Source: Viola odorata
Taxonomy: Eukaryota; Streptophyta; Magnoliopsida; Malpighiales; Violaceae
Reading direction: 5' to 3'
Assembly (NCBI GenBank): GCA_963691705.1
Contig: OY829538.1
Span: forward strand, 52,045,151-52,109,150
Length of the DNA: 64,000 bases
Part shown: positions 44,706 through 54,600 of the stretch, one piece after another
Position numbering within the stretch: the stretch's first letter is position 1
How the letters are laid out: the number at the start of each line of letters is the position of its first letter
The notes under the pieces: model-generated
Databases searched by the model: none
The model's input: the letters and a program-made list of their open reading frames with translations, nothing else
What the model was told of the DNA's origin: nothing
Translations under genes and position numbers: made by a program

Positions 44706-46802
44706 ATGGCTAGAAAAAAATCAGACGCCAAGAGAGGCGGCCATAATCTTTTCTCTGCAAACCAGCCACCTGGTTTGACAGCCAACGCACCGCCGCTCCC
44801 TCCGCCACAGCCAAAATCTCCTCCGCCTAAAAACCCAGCTGCAGCAGCGCCGTCTACCTCCCACAATCCAGAGCAGACGAGCCAGACCCAAGGCTTCCGT
44901 GACATCAATCTCAACCTCCCTCCTCCGATTGCACCACAGAATCCTGCCGCCGATGTTCCCGCTGCCGGAACCAACATGCAACCTCAGCGGACTCCTACTC
45001 CCTCTGTGCCCACATCGCCGGAATCCACTGCTGCTTCTAACAACGAAGCCACGGCCAGTGACGATTCTCCTACATCCAGGCCGCGTGATGTGGCTGTCTC
45101 TTCGGATTCTGACCAGGACAACAGACCATTACGATCTATGATGCGCAGCAAAGTAACGCCAGCCACCACTCCAGCCCGTTCTGACAGGGAAGAACGGCAC
45201 TTGAGGAGGAAAGGAATTGAGGTACCACCCATTCGGCCACCTGCAGAGATTATGAAGAGGAAGAAGGCTACCAATTCTGCCCAGCCTGCGCCTTCCACAA
45301 AGAAAGGGAAATCGGCAGTGGCCGATGAAGAAGATGAAGCTGACCCATCTCCACCTGCTAAGAAACCGAAAAAAGGCCCATCCCAAGGCCTAGGCAAGAA
45401 GAAACCTCAAGCAGCCTCTGCTGCCAAAAAGAAAATTCCACAAGCGCAAAAAGGGAAGAAGAAAGTGACGTCCGAAACTCCTTCACCAACGCCTCAGATT
45501 GCACCTGTGGAGCAGCAATCAATTGTTCGAGTCAAGAACAGAGCCAAAACCAGCCGCTCCAATGCTCAGGTCATGATCCCCAACCTTAATCTTCTTAATG
45601 GTTGGCTAAAGTTTGATGAGATTGAATTAATTGAAAAACTTGCAATCAAACAACAACTTTCTGTTCCTTCATGTGCTGAGTTAGACTTTGAGCTGTTAGA
45701 TGCTTTAGGGCTTAGTGATAGGATCAGAACATTAATTAAGAACATAGGTTGGGACACTTTCTTTCTTCTGGACCATCCAGCTTATGCGGAGCTATGTTTG
45801 GAATTTTATACAACATTTTGGTATGCTTCTGCTAAGGAAAAAAATGGTGTTAGGATGGATAGACAAAATGACATTAATTTTTGCTTGTGCAACAAATATG
45901 TACACCTTACTCTTGATGAATTTAATGTGCATTTGGGTTTTGTGGCTGAAGAACATATGCATGCGCCTTGGTATTTAAATGCTTTTAATGATTACCCTGC
46001 TACCTTTGACAAGCATGAAGCTTTTAGGGAGCTGACTGGAAATCTAGCAGCCACTTTTGATGACAATTCTAAGGCTCATGCGATTCAGGACCCTTCTCTT
46101 AGGATCTTGCATAGGTATATTGCAGTGACTTTTGCAGGCAAAATTAGAATTTCTGGTCAGCTGTCCAAACAGGAGCTTTTCTTTTTATGGTGCATGAACC
46201 ATGAGCATACTGTTAACTTAGGCTTTTGGATAGCTACTCAGATGCATGGTTATAGGAAGAAAATGTTAATGGGATCTATTATTACACGCCTAGCAATCAA
46301 TTCTAAACAATTGGAACTTCAAACGGCCAAGCTTTATAATTGTGCTTCTTTGAAGCTTTTGGATTTGATGGCTCTTGACGCGATGGGATTTTTCCATCTC
46401 GATCAAGACGGTTATGTGTGTTATAATGTAGGTTTCACGCCGGTTCAAGACCATATTTTCAGCCTCAAGAATGGGGGAAAGTACAAGCTTCGTCCCTTAG
46501 ATCTTCAAGGCAATACCCCTGCATCTGCTCCTGCTGTTTCCACTGCCCCTGCTGATTGTCAAGGTGCTGGTCCTTCGCAAGCCAACAATGCCGAAGCTAC
46601 TGCCCCAGAGCATAGCACAACCCACATTCCAGCCCAGATTTCGGTTCTTCTAAGGAACCAGACCAGCCTCATTAAGATCCAGCTGCGTGAACAAAGAGAA
46701 AACAATCGCATCCAGCAGAATCTTCTAGATGTCCAGCAGCGAATCCTCGATGTCTTGGAGCGTGCATTCCCAGCCCCAGCTCCAGCCCCTCCCAATCCTT
46801 GA
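44706..46802 (+). CDS. Athila-type third ORF (ATHILA ORF-1 family) of outer element
   Basis: 698 codons from MARKKSDAKRGG in a good context (AACCATGG). An upstream in-frame ATG at 44247 lies in the former pol frame and is not favoured. The N-terminal 290 residues are Pro/Ser/Lys-rich and longer than in the inner element. The conserved part runs from IPNLNLLNGWLKFDEIELIE through LDFELLDALGL and LGFWIATQMHGY to DAMGFFHLDQDGYVCYN. The C-terminus is Gln/Leu-rich, possibly coiled. This frame is unbroken although pol has three breaks. A decayed palindrome is at 45379-45398 (SQGLGK). The role is unknown, as for the inner copy. Confidence 0.82.
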   Translation: MARKKSDAKRGGHNLFSANQPPGLTANAPPLPPPQPKSPPPKNPAAAAPSTSHNPEQTSQTQGFRDINLNLPPPIAPQNPAADVPAAGTNMQPQRTPTPSVPTSPESTAASNNEATASDDSPTSRPRDVAVSSDSDQDNRPLRSMMRSKVTPATTPARSDREERHLRRKGIEVPPIRPPAEIMKRKKATNSAQPAPSTKKGKSAVADEEDEADPSPPAKKPKKGPSQGLGKKKPQAASAAKKKIPQAQKGKKKVTSETPSPTPQIAPVEQQSIVRVKNRAKTSRSNAQVMIPNLNLLNGWLKFDEIELIEKLAIKQQLSVPSCAELDFELLDALGLSDRIRTLIKNIGWDTFFLLDHPAYAELCLEFYTTFWYASAKEKNGVRMDRQNDINFCLCNKYVHLTLDEFNVHLGFVAEEHMHAPWYLNAFNDYPATFDKHEAFRELTGNLAATFDDNSKAHAIQDPSLRILHRYIAVTFAGKIRISGQLSKQELFFLWCMNHEHTVNLGFWIATQMHGYRKKMLMGSIITRLAINSKQLELQTAKLYNCASLKLLDLMALDAMGFFHLDQDGYVCYNVGFTPVQDHIFSLKNGGKYKLRPLDLQGNTPASAPAVSTAPADCQGAGPSQANNAEATAPEHSTTHIPAQISVLLRNQTSLIKIQLREQRENNRIQQNLLDVQQRILDVLERAFPAPAPAPPNP

Positions 46803-48066
46803 ATCATGCCCCCGGTTTTATTTTCCTTTTCCCTTTTCTTTTCTTTTCGTTTCTGTTTTTATTGTCTGTGTTTTTCTTTTGTTGTTTGTTGTTCTTTCTC
46901 ACATTGAGGACAATGTGTCCTTCAAGTGTGGGGGAGGATCTTATTTTGTGTATCTTTATGCATGTTTGTGTGATTTTAATTATTTTTATGCATGATCAGT
47001 TTGTTTGTTTTTAGTTTCTTTAGTTTTCCTATTTCTTCTGCATGTTTATTTCAGTAATTTATGCATGTGTATTGCTTGTTTTCAGTCTATTTTGGTGAAG
47101 TTTTTCTTTTGTGTCTCATACCCCTTTGTATGAAAATCAATCTCAAAAGCTGAACTCTTGCAAACACTTCTCCAATCAACTCTTTCTTGCAGTTCTGAAC
47201 ACTTCCTATATTACAATGTGTGCATCTATTTACATAGAAGTATGATGAGTGTTGTTGTCCTAAGAAATGCTTTGCTAGGACTGAACTGCCGTCTCCATCC
47301 CTAGGTCTAGGGATAAGGATCCTATCCTCATCACTGCTGTCAGTTTTTAATTTTTGTTCGCATGTGTACCCCTTTCATTTTCTTGTGTGTGGTCTCTCTT
47401 CATGCCCTCTGGATTGCACGATGTTGGTGGTTCGGCACCATCATCCCATCTTGGAGAAACTTCCATTCGGTTGTGTGCTAACCCCTTATTTTGGGCCGAT
47501 CATAGCACCATGGTGAGAGCCAAGTCTGCATGTGCTTGTGTTTGTATTCGAAAAAAAAGAAAAAAGAAAAAGAAAAAATGGGAGTGTGGAATGAAGGAAA
47601 GTTGAAAAAGAAAAAGGAAGATGATTGCGGAAGAAGGAAAGAAGGAAAGAAAAAAAAAAGAGAAAAATGCAGCAAAGAAAGAAAAAATAGAATAAAAGAA
47701 GTGGAGAAAATAAAAGAAGCCTTTGGCTCACTATGTGTTTTAATTTTGTTCTTCGTTACTGTTTGCGCCTTTTATAATTCTTGCATGAGTGTCGGCAGCA
47801 GTGAATGGATTTAGAGCCAAAGGAGGAGAAGGTAGAAGTCCTAGGATTGTATTTCTTGGTTGACAGCATGCTACTATACTTCTATATAAATATTTGTGCA
47901 TTTGTGATGTTGGGAGTGTTTAGCATTGCTTGAAGAAGTTGATTCTTGAAGTTTTTGTTTGAGTTCAGTCCAGAGTTGGATTTTCTGATCAAGGGGGTGT
48001 AGTTTGTTTGTTTTCTTTGTGTTTCTTTGTGTCTTGAGTTCATGCTTGGGGGCAAGCATGGTTCAA
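46803..48066 (+). other. 3' untranslated part of outer Athila element
   Basis: It holds the phrase CATTGAGGACAATGTG at about 46,902, shared with the inner element, and GTGTGGGGGAGG (46928-46939). It also holds a palindrome at 47297-47314, the conserved block 47402-47535 with its hairpin (arms 47420-47429 and 47436-47445), and a GAAAA purine tract (47550-47712). Open frames here are short or low-complexity and are not called as genes. Confidence 0.75.
47297..47314. repeat. Palindrome in outer 3' untranslated part
   Basis: ATCCCTAG and CTAGGGAT arms around GT. Confidence 0.93.
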
Positions 48067-48078
48067 GTGTGGGGGATT
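48067..48078 (+). other. Polypurine tract of outer element
   Basis: GTGTGGGGGATT directly before the 3' LTR, matching the layout of the inner element. Confidence 0.7.
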
Positions 48079-48284
48079 TGATTGGTTGTTTAGATTTGAT
48101 GTTTTATACTCTCTTTTCCTTATGAATTGAGAGTATTTATTTGCTTCTTTTGGCCATTTACTTCCCTTTTCCTTTGTACAGGCTTGAAAGATCATTGGAG
48201 AGGAAAAGGAGTAGAATTGGTAAAAGATAGAGCATTTCCAATCAAGGCTGATTTTGAGGTTGATTTGTGGAAGTCATCCTGTCT

Positions 48285-48306
48285 CTATCCCTAGGCCTAG
48301 GGATGG
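48285..48306. repeat. Palindrome, outer 3' LTR
   Basis: As 26147-26168 but with one C to T change, leaving a T/G pair. Confidence 0.93.
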
Positions 48307-49098
48307 ATCGCCTGCGCTGGTGAAATTCTGGGCAGTCCGGCCTATCTTTCCGCGCCAAGGTTTAATTTAATTCTTAGTGCTATTCTTGTCTCCTGGGCAT
48401 GCTAGACAGCCTTTTAGCTCCACTATCTCGTGTTCCCTTAATTCCTTTGACTCAAGAATACCTTGGAGACTCCTCAAGGAATATATTCCATCTCTTCTTA
48501 GTGCTAGACAAGAATTTATTCTTGTCTCTTCCTTGTTGTTGGAGCCGCATGCTTGCTATTGTTTGTCCCTTGAGTGCTTGCTCCTTGGGGAGACGTGAGA
48601 GGAGGATGGTTTGTGCTATAGAGAGTGAGGAATTTCGTCCAAGAGAGGGAGATAGACACATTCGGACAGAAACAGAGAGAGAGGAGACAAGGATAGGAGC
48701 ATCGGGCTGCACTTCATCTTCACCACCATTTTCCAGATTTGTTTACCTTTGAACAATTAGTTTAAACTTGTAATTTTAATTATGTATTGTAGCTAATCTC
48801 ATCTGATTCTTGGTAGAGATTAGAGGTTGACTATCCATGTTATTGTGAGACTTTATTGAACTTAATATGAATGCTTTTGTATTTCTTTCTTTCTCATTTA
48901 AATGTCAAACTTGTTCTTGTTGAATTGAAGGTTTGGCCAACTTATGATTTGATTTGAATGAGTAATGTCAGTTTCATTTATGTTAGTGTTCATCCTACAT
49001 TAAGTGAAGATTGAGTAGACAATTAGTAAATAATAGGCATAAGACTTGTCATTATGAACTAGGAAGAAAGAAAGAATAGGTTCTGGGCTGAGTAAATT

Positions 49099-49118
49099 CA
49101 TCTCAAGACCTTGAGATG
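49099..49118. repeat. Second palindrome, outer 3' LTR
   Basis: CATCTCAAG and CTTGAGATG arms around AC. It is of the CATCTCA type that dominates the inner element and matches the inner site 29108-29127. Confidence 0.93.
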
Positions 49119-49630
49119 GGCTTCCCGTGTGTTTACAATTTTCCAGCAACTCTTAGGGATCCTTGAGAAATTGTTAGGAAGGTTTGGGTCATTATTAGAG
49201 TGTCTCTTTTAATTGACTTGTATAGGGGGAAACCTGGGAAATTAGAGTGTCTCTAGTTCCTTTAACATCTTTATAAATCCATTTCAGAAAATATGTTTTG
49301 TCAATGATCAATTGCAAAGGATAGTCACCTTGTAAAAATCTCTACCAAGGATTGTTTCTCTACCTCTGATTTCACTCATTATTTCGGTTATAATTTGTGC
49401 ATGCTACTTTCACTCACTGATTTCACCTTCAAGTATTGATTTTAATTTGGTTACAATCACAAAAACTCCCCCCAACTTTGTTCCGATTTGGCTTTTACAA
49501 GAAAAATACGAATTATTCAAGATTTCCTCCCTGTGGATCCGACCCTCTCATCACTATCTACATTATGTTTTGTGGTTTAGCACTGAGTTGAACTTACATT
49601 TATGCAGTGGATGAAATTATTTATTTTCGT

Positions 49631-50645
49631 ATAGAAAAGTAAATTGCGGAAAAGTAAATCAGGTAGGGCGAGGGTAGCACTCGCAGTCCATACCTTTATG
49701 CAGAAAAGTAAATTGGGGAAAAGTAAATCAGGTAGGGCGAGGGTAGCACTCGCATTCCATACCTTGGTACAGAAAATTAAATTGCGGAAAAGTAAATCAG
49801 GTAGGGCGAGGGTAGCACTCGCAGTCCATACCTTGGTGTAGAAAAGTAAATTGCGGAAAAGTAAATCAGGTAGGGCGAGGGTAGCACTCGCAGTCCATAA
49901 CTTGGTGCAGAAAAGTAAAGTGTGGAAAAGTAAATTAGGTAGGGCGAGGGTAGCACTCGCAGTCCATACCTTGGTGCAGAAAAATAAATTGCGGAAAAGT
50001 AAATCAGGAAGGGCGAAGGTAGCACTCGCAGTCCATACCTTGGTGCAGAAAAGTAAATTGAGGAAAAGTAAATCAGGTAGGGCGAGGGTAGCACTCGCGG
50101 TCCATACCTTTGTGCAGAAAAGTAAATTGCGGAAAAGTAAATCAGGTAGGGCGAGGGTAGCACTCGCAGTCCATACCTTGGTGCAGAAAAGTAAATTGCG
50201 ATAAAGTAAATCAGGTAAGGCGAGGGTAGCACTCGCAGTCCATACCTTAGTGTAGAAAAGTAAATCAGGTAGGGCGAGGGTAGCACTCACAGTCCATACC
50301 TTTATGCAGAAAAGTAAATTGCGGAAAAGTAAATCAAGTAGGGCGAGGGTAGCACTCGCAGTCCATACCTTGGTGCAGAAAAGTTAATTGCGGAAAAGTA
50401 AATCAGGTAGGGCGAGGGTAGCACTCGCAATCCATACCTTTATGCAGAAAAGTAAATCAAGTAGGGCGAAGGTCACTCGCAGTCCATACCTTTATGCAGA
50501 AAAGTAAATCAGGTAGGGCGAGGGTAGCACTCGCAGTCCATACCTTGGTGCAGAAAAGTAAATTGCGGAAAAGTAAATCAGGTAGGGCGAGGGTAGCACT
50601 CGCAATCCATACCTTGGTGCAGAAAAGTAAATTGCGGAAATGTAA
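49631..50645. repeat. Minisatellite: 69-bp unit, about 15 copies
   Basis: The unit has AAAAGTAAATTGCGG, AAAAGTAAATCAGG, TAGGGCGAGGGTAGCACTCG and CAGTCCATACCTTGGTGCAG. A few units (near 50,254, 50,445 and 50,500) are 54 bp because one of the two AAAAGTAAAT sub-repeats is missing. Since 69 and 54 are multiples of three, open frames run through the array on both strands (period 23 residues); these are not genes. A single diverged relative, GAGAGTAGCACTCGCGGTCC, stands at about 54,250, inside the Tat-like 3' region. Confidence 0.95.
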
Positions 50646-50864
50646 ACTTGAGATCTTTGCTCTGACGTTGGTGGATTGTAACGTACCTTTTCTTTGATGT
50701 TGGTCTTCTGGGATATGGAGGAAAAATGTCTTCTCGGATATTGAAGAACTAACCTTCTCTGATAATGAGGAGGGATGTCTTCTCTGATAATGAGGATGGG
50801 TGTGATTTTCTCGGATAATGAGGAAGGTTGATGATCTCGGATAGTGGAACCACCACACGAATCT

Positions 50865-51358
50865 TCAAAGGTGAGGTCTTGAACCGCCAACCAAAATTTT
50901 GAAGGGTGGAGTTTTGAACCGCCACGCGAAATTTTCAAAGGTGGGGTTTTGAACCACCACACGAATCTTGAAAGGTGCAAAAGTTTGAAAGGTGGGGTGA
51001 ACCGCAAAATTTTGAAGAGGTGGGGTGAACCGCCACACGAAATTTTAAAAGGTGGGGTTTTGAACCACCACACGAATCTTGAAAGGTGGAGTTTTTGAAC
51101 TGCCACGCTAAATTTTGAAAGGTGGAGTTTTGAACTGCCACACAAAATTTTGAAAGGTGGGGTCTTGAACCGCCACACAAAATTTTGAAAGGTGGGGTTT
51201 TGAACCACCACACAAATCTTGAAAGGTGGAGTTTTTGAATTGCCACGCTAAATTTTGAAAGGTGGGGTTTTTAACCGCCACACGAAATTTTGAAAGGTGG
51301 AGTTTTGAACCACCACACGAATCTTGAAAGGTGGGGCTTTGAACCGCCACACAAAACT
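50865..51358. repeat. Tandem repeat: about 35-bp unit, roughly 14 copies
   Basis: The unit is GAAAGGTGGGGTTTTGAACC followed by ACCACACGAATCTT or GCCACACGAAATTTT. Within a unit GGTGG and CCACC or CCGCC face each other, giving a small hairpin. Unit length varies between about 25 and 36 bp. Open frames on the minus strand are repeat artefacts. Confidence 0.9.
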
Positions 51359-51615
51359 GATAAATAGGCGACCAAGTCGTCATACGATATAACTGAAGAA
51401 GTGGACGACCAAGTCATCACACCAACGCGGGTGACCAAGTCACCACACAAAATAAGTGAAGAGTGAAGTGGTAACGTACCTTCATTCGAATGTTTGGTTG
51501 GATGGTGGGGAAGTGTGATCTGCCGCACGAAATTGATGGTGGAGTGGTAACGTGCTCCATTCGGATGCTCTGGATGGATCTGTTGGCGAGGATTGATCAC
51601 AGTGTGAGATTCCAC
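51359..51615. repeat. Short hairpin-bearing repeats (ACCAAGT type)
   Basis: Three related phrases, GGCGACCAAGTCGTC, GGACGACCAAGTCATC and GGGTGACCAAGTCACC (about 51,367-51,456), keep GAC/GTC or longer arms around CAA. The phrase GTGGTAACGTACCTTCATTCG recurs as GTGGTAACGTGCTCCATTCGG at about 51,546. Confidence 0.75.
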
Positions 51616-54600
51616 TAACACATATCTGTATCCTGCAAATAGGAAGGAAACAAACACGAAGCAGCAATGGGTGGAAAAAGAGAAAGTAATTGATAAATGG
51701 AAACAATGAAATCAAATCATGTATGTTGTATATGAAAGTATTCCCACACTACCCTAAGGTTTGCCCCCAGTATTTTATAAAAACAACTTCCCTATCAAGA
51801 GAAGGTTCAACAAGTTTATGCATTTCTGGAGAACATGTCATCCAATTTTCTGTCATATGAGCATGCTTGATACAAACCTAGAAAAGCATCTGCATCTTGC
51901 CCCGGAGATAACGACCTCAAGGACAAGACTTTCCCACAACATGTAGACATAGGCAATCCTCACCGGATATTGGTGTTTGCGCTCACACTCAGAAACAAGG
52001 CTGCGTGTTTACACTCATAGAAATGCAACAAACATAGCACAAAGTCAGATTTGCAATGTCAATCCGAGTGAATAAACTTCAGATGAAGATGCACATGCAT
52101 GGGCATTCATATAATCAAGAGGACTTTGCAAGAGAAAGGAAATAAAGTTTGTAGACAGAAAGAAGAAGTCTATTTAGAAAGGGGAATGTTGTTTAGCAGA
52201 AGGAAATAGGGTTTTAATGAGCAGTGCTCAACTAAGGTTGCTGCGAAGGCAAAACACACATCTTCTTTGACCTTTGCTGGAGATTGATCTCTTTTCCCTT
52301 TTGAGATAATTTTTGTTGTCGGCGAAGCGCATTCGTCCTTGAATTTTCATAGGGATGCTCCTTCTTGTTCGTCTTGGGGGTACTGTGCCCCATTTTGTAA
52401 TTTTCATTGAGGTTGATCTCTTTTCCTTTTTAAGACCATTTTGAGGGCAAAGTGCCCAATTTTTTTCCTTCTTTTTTTCCTTTGTTGGGGATGATCTCTT
52501 GATTGCTTTGAGACCATTTTGAGGGCAAAGTGCCCTTGTTTTTGAATCTTCGTGGGAGATGCTTCTTCTTGATTGCTTTGATGATACTGTGCCCAAGTTT
52601 TTGGATTTTCACAGAGGCGATTTTTTTGATGTAGTTTTTAAGAGCTGACCCTGGGCCCCTTTTTGCACTTGCTGCTGCTTTTGTTTTGTTGTGTTCTTTG
52701 AACACTTCACTCTCTCTCCCTCTTTTGTGGGTTTTTTCGAGCAAAGCAAGTACAAATTTGTCTTGTATTTGGCAGGGCCTTCAAGTCTTGATTTATTCAA
52801 CCTCTTTCCGGCGTGGATCATCAGCAATCCTCGGGGACTTCCCTTTCCTCTTGCGCACGCCAAGTTCGATGTGTACCTTACTTTCGGTCAACAACCTCAG
52901 TTGGGCACTGCTCATTATTTATGGAGGTCAAGTGGAAGCAAGAGATTTTACAAGCGGCTTAGAAAAGAAATAAATTGAATAAAGAGCAAAGGCAAGTGTT
53001 TGAAGACAAAGAAATAAATTGACCAAAGAAATGTGGAAGCAAAGAGCAGAGTCCCCTGTCATCTTACAGCTATCCCATGTCTGAAAGTGCATGTACCCTG
53101 GATATTATGCAAATCTAACTAGCACTTAGTCAAGCATTTGCACTCATGAAAGAAGTATGGCGTGAAAGTCCAAAATGCTCACAGGGATGTGTTTGTGACT
53201 GCTTACATCTAAACATGTTGCAGATATAAGAGCTAGCAGGCGAGATCATGCATGTCATATAATTTCAAATGGATGCACAAGTTATCCATGATGCAGTAAC
53301 ACGCTGAACATGCTCAATCTATGGAAGGTTTGAAAAATTCGAGGGTAGTGTGGATTTTATTCAAAGAATTTTATGCACAGTTTTCAAAGTCAAAACTCTT
53401 AGCAATTTTGCAAGCAAAACGTGAGGGCATGACCACTCGCAAGAATTTAATGAATAATAAAAAAAGAATTGCCCCCAATGCGGGAATGAATGATTGTACA
53501 AAAATTAAAGAGGCAGCGAGGAAAATGAACTTCTTTGATATGTTCAGTAAAAGTGTTGAGGTCGACGCAAGGCGCTGCTGCAGAAATATGAATGTAAACC
53601 TCACTCTGACGTTGATGCCCACTACGATGTTCATGTAGGAATGTAAATTGAAACTAGGGCGAGGACCCCGTAATGTTCGAATGTTGATGTAAAGAGGACA
53701 ACAGGGCGTGGCTGCCGCAAATGATGAAAATAGGGGGAACTGAGCCGCCGCAATGGATGAGAGTGAGGCATTTCCAAAAGGTTGCCCCCAGCGTAGAATG
53801 CATAATGGACTCCCTGATACGCGCGGCAGGGCAGTGAAGGTACACAAGATGGTCATTCAAGAGTTGATAAGAGGAGGATTCCTCAGTCTCATTGAGCAGT
53901 ATGCAAGTAACCATAGTAGGATTCGAGTTTCTGCAAAAATAAGGGAGAAACAATGGGCAAGATTGAAGGGCAATTTAGGAAAATGGACAATGTAATAAAT
54001 AGGTTTTAAACTCTCCCTTTTCTAGTGAGGCTTATTGGCAAGCACATCATGATTCTGATCGGATGTCGAGACCCATTCATGCTTTGCAGAATTATGTTTG
54101 GATGTTACCGACCATTGAGATTCTGATGGGGAACAAACGTGAAAGTTCTATTTGGGCGTTATTGCCCGCAGGAAGGTCGATGTGGAAAGAAAAATCCATT
54201 CGGGCATCGCTGCCCCCTGGGATGTTGGTGCTGAATTTCATATCCGGACGAGAGTAGCACTCGCGGTCCTGGATAAGACAAGCAGAAGAACGTTGATGGC
54301 TTTAGTCGAACACCTTGCGGACATGCATATTGGTGTTCCAGACTTAGTGTGACCGATCTTTTCTTAGCTGATCTAATTGAGGGGGTTGCTTTTGGGAATG
54401 TACTGGTTCAGGCCTACTTTCGATGTCATCCTCGGGGAAAGACATTGCTTCACGTTTCGAAGGGATGGGAAACTCCTTTGACGAGGGTTCGCGACTATTA
54501 TGGTGGATGTAGAAAATGAAGTCCATATGCACCACATTTCGGAGAATGCTCTTTTGAAGATTTAGCGCTTGTGTTGGGCCTTTGCGTGGATCGATGTCAC

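Larger units (their letters stand above)
25941..49606 (+). mobile_element. Outer Athila-type LTR retrotransposon, split by a nested insertion
   Basis: The element is recognised by matching LTR sequence at 25941-26874 and 48079-49012, Athila-type gag, pol and third ORF on the plus strand, and a polypurine tract before the 3' LTR. It is interrupted at 28133/40096 by a complete second Athila element. Without the insertion it would be about 11.7 kb. The 5' LTR lacks its last third together with the primer site, leader and gag start, and gag-pol has stops and a frameshift, so the copy is dead. Over 934 comparable bases the two LTRs differ at four positions that I can see, so it is young but older than its guest. 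No target duplication was found: GCATC precedes the left end and GTGGA follows the right end. Confidence 0.9.
48079..49606 (+). repeat. 3' LTR of outer Athila element
   Basis: Starts TGATTGGTTG. The first 934 bases match the 5' LTR. The rest (49013-49606) is missing from the 5' copy but is similar to the corresponding part of the inner LTR (GAGTAGACAA, GTCAATGATCAA, CTCTACC, CACTGAGTTGAACTTA, TTATGCAG). The inner LTR continues about 20 bases beyond TTATGCA to its terminal CA, so the end at 49606 may be truncated. No target duplication follows. Confidence 0.85.

Noticed and set aside
49577..50290. Long open frames on both strands (up to 237 codons) over the 69-bp repeats
   Set aside because: Unit lengths of 69 and 54 bp are multiples of three, so any stop-free unit gives long frames in both directions. 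No domain is present.
49631..50645. CRISPR-like array
   Set aside because: Units are joined head to tail with no unique spacers, in a plant genome. It is a minisatellite.
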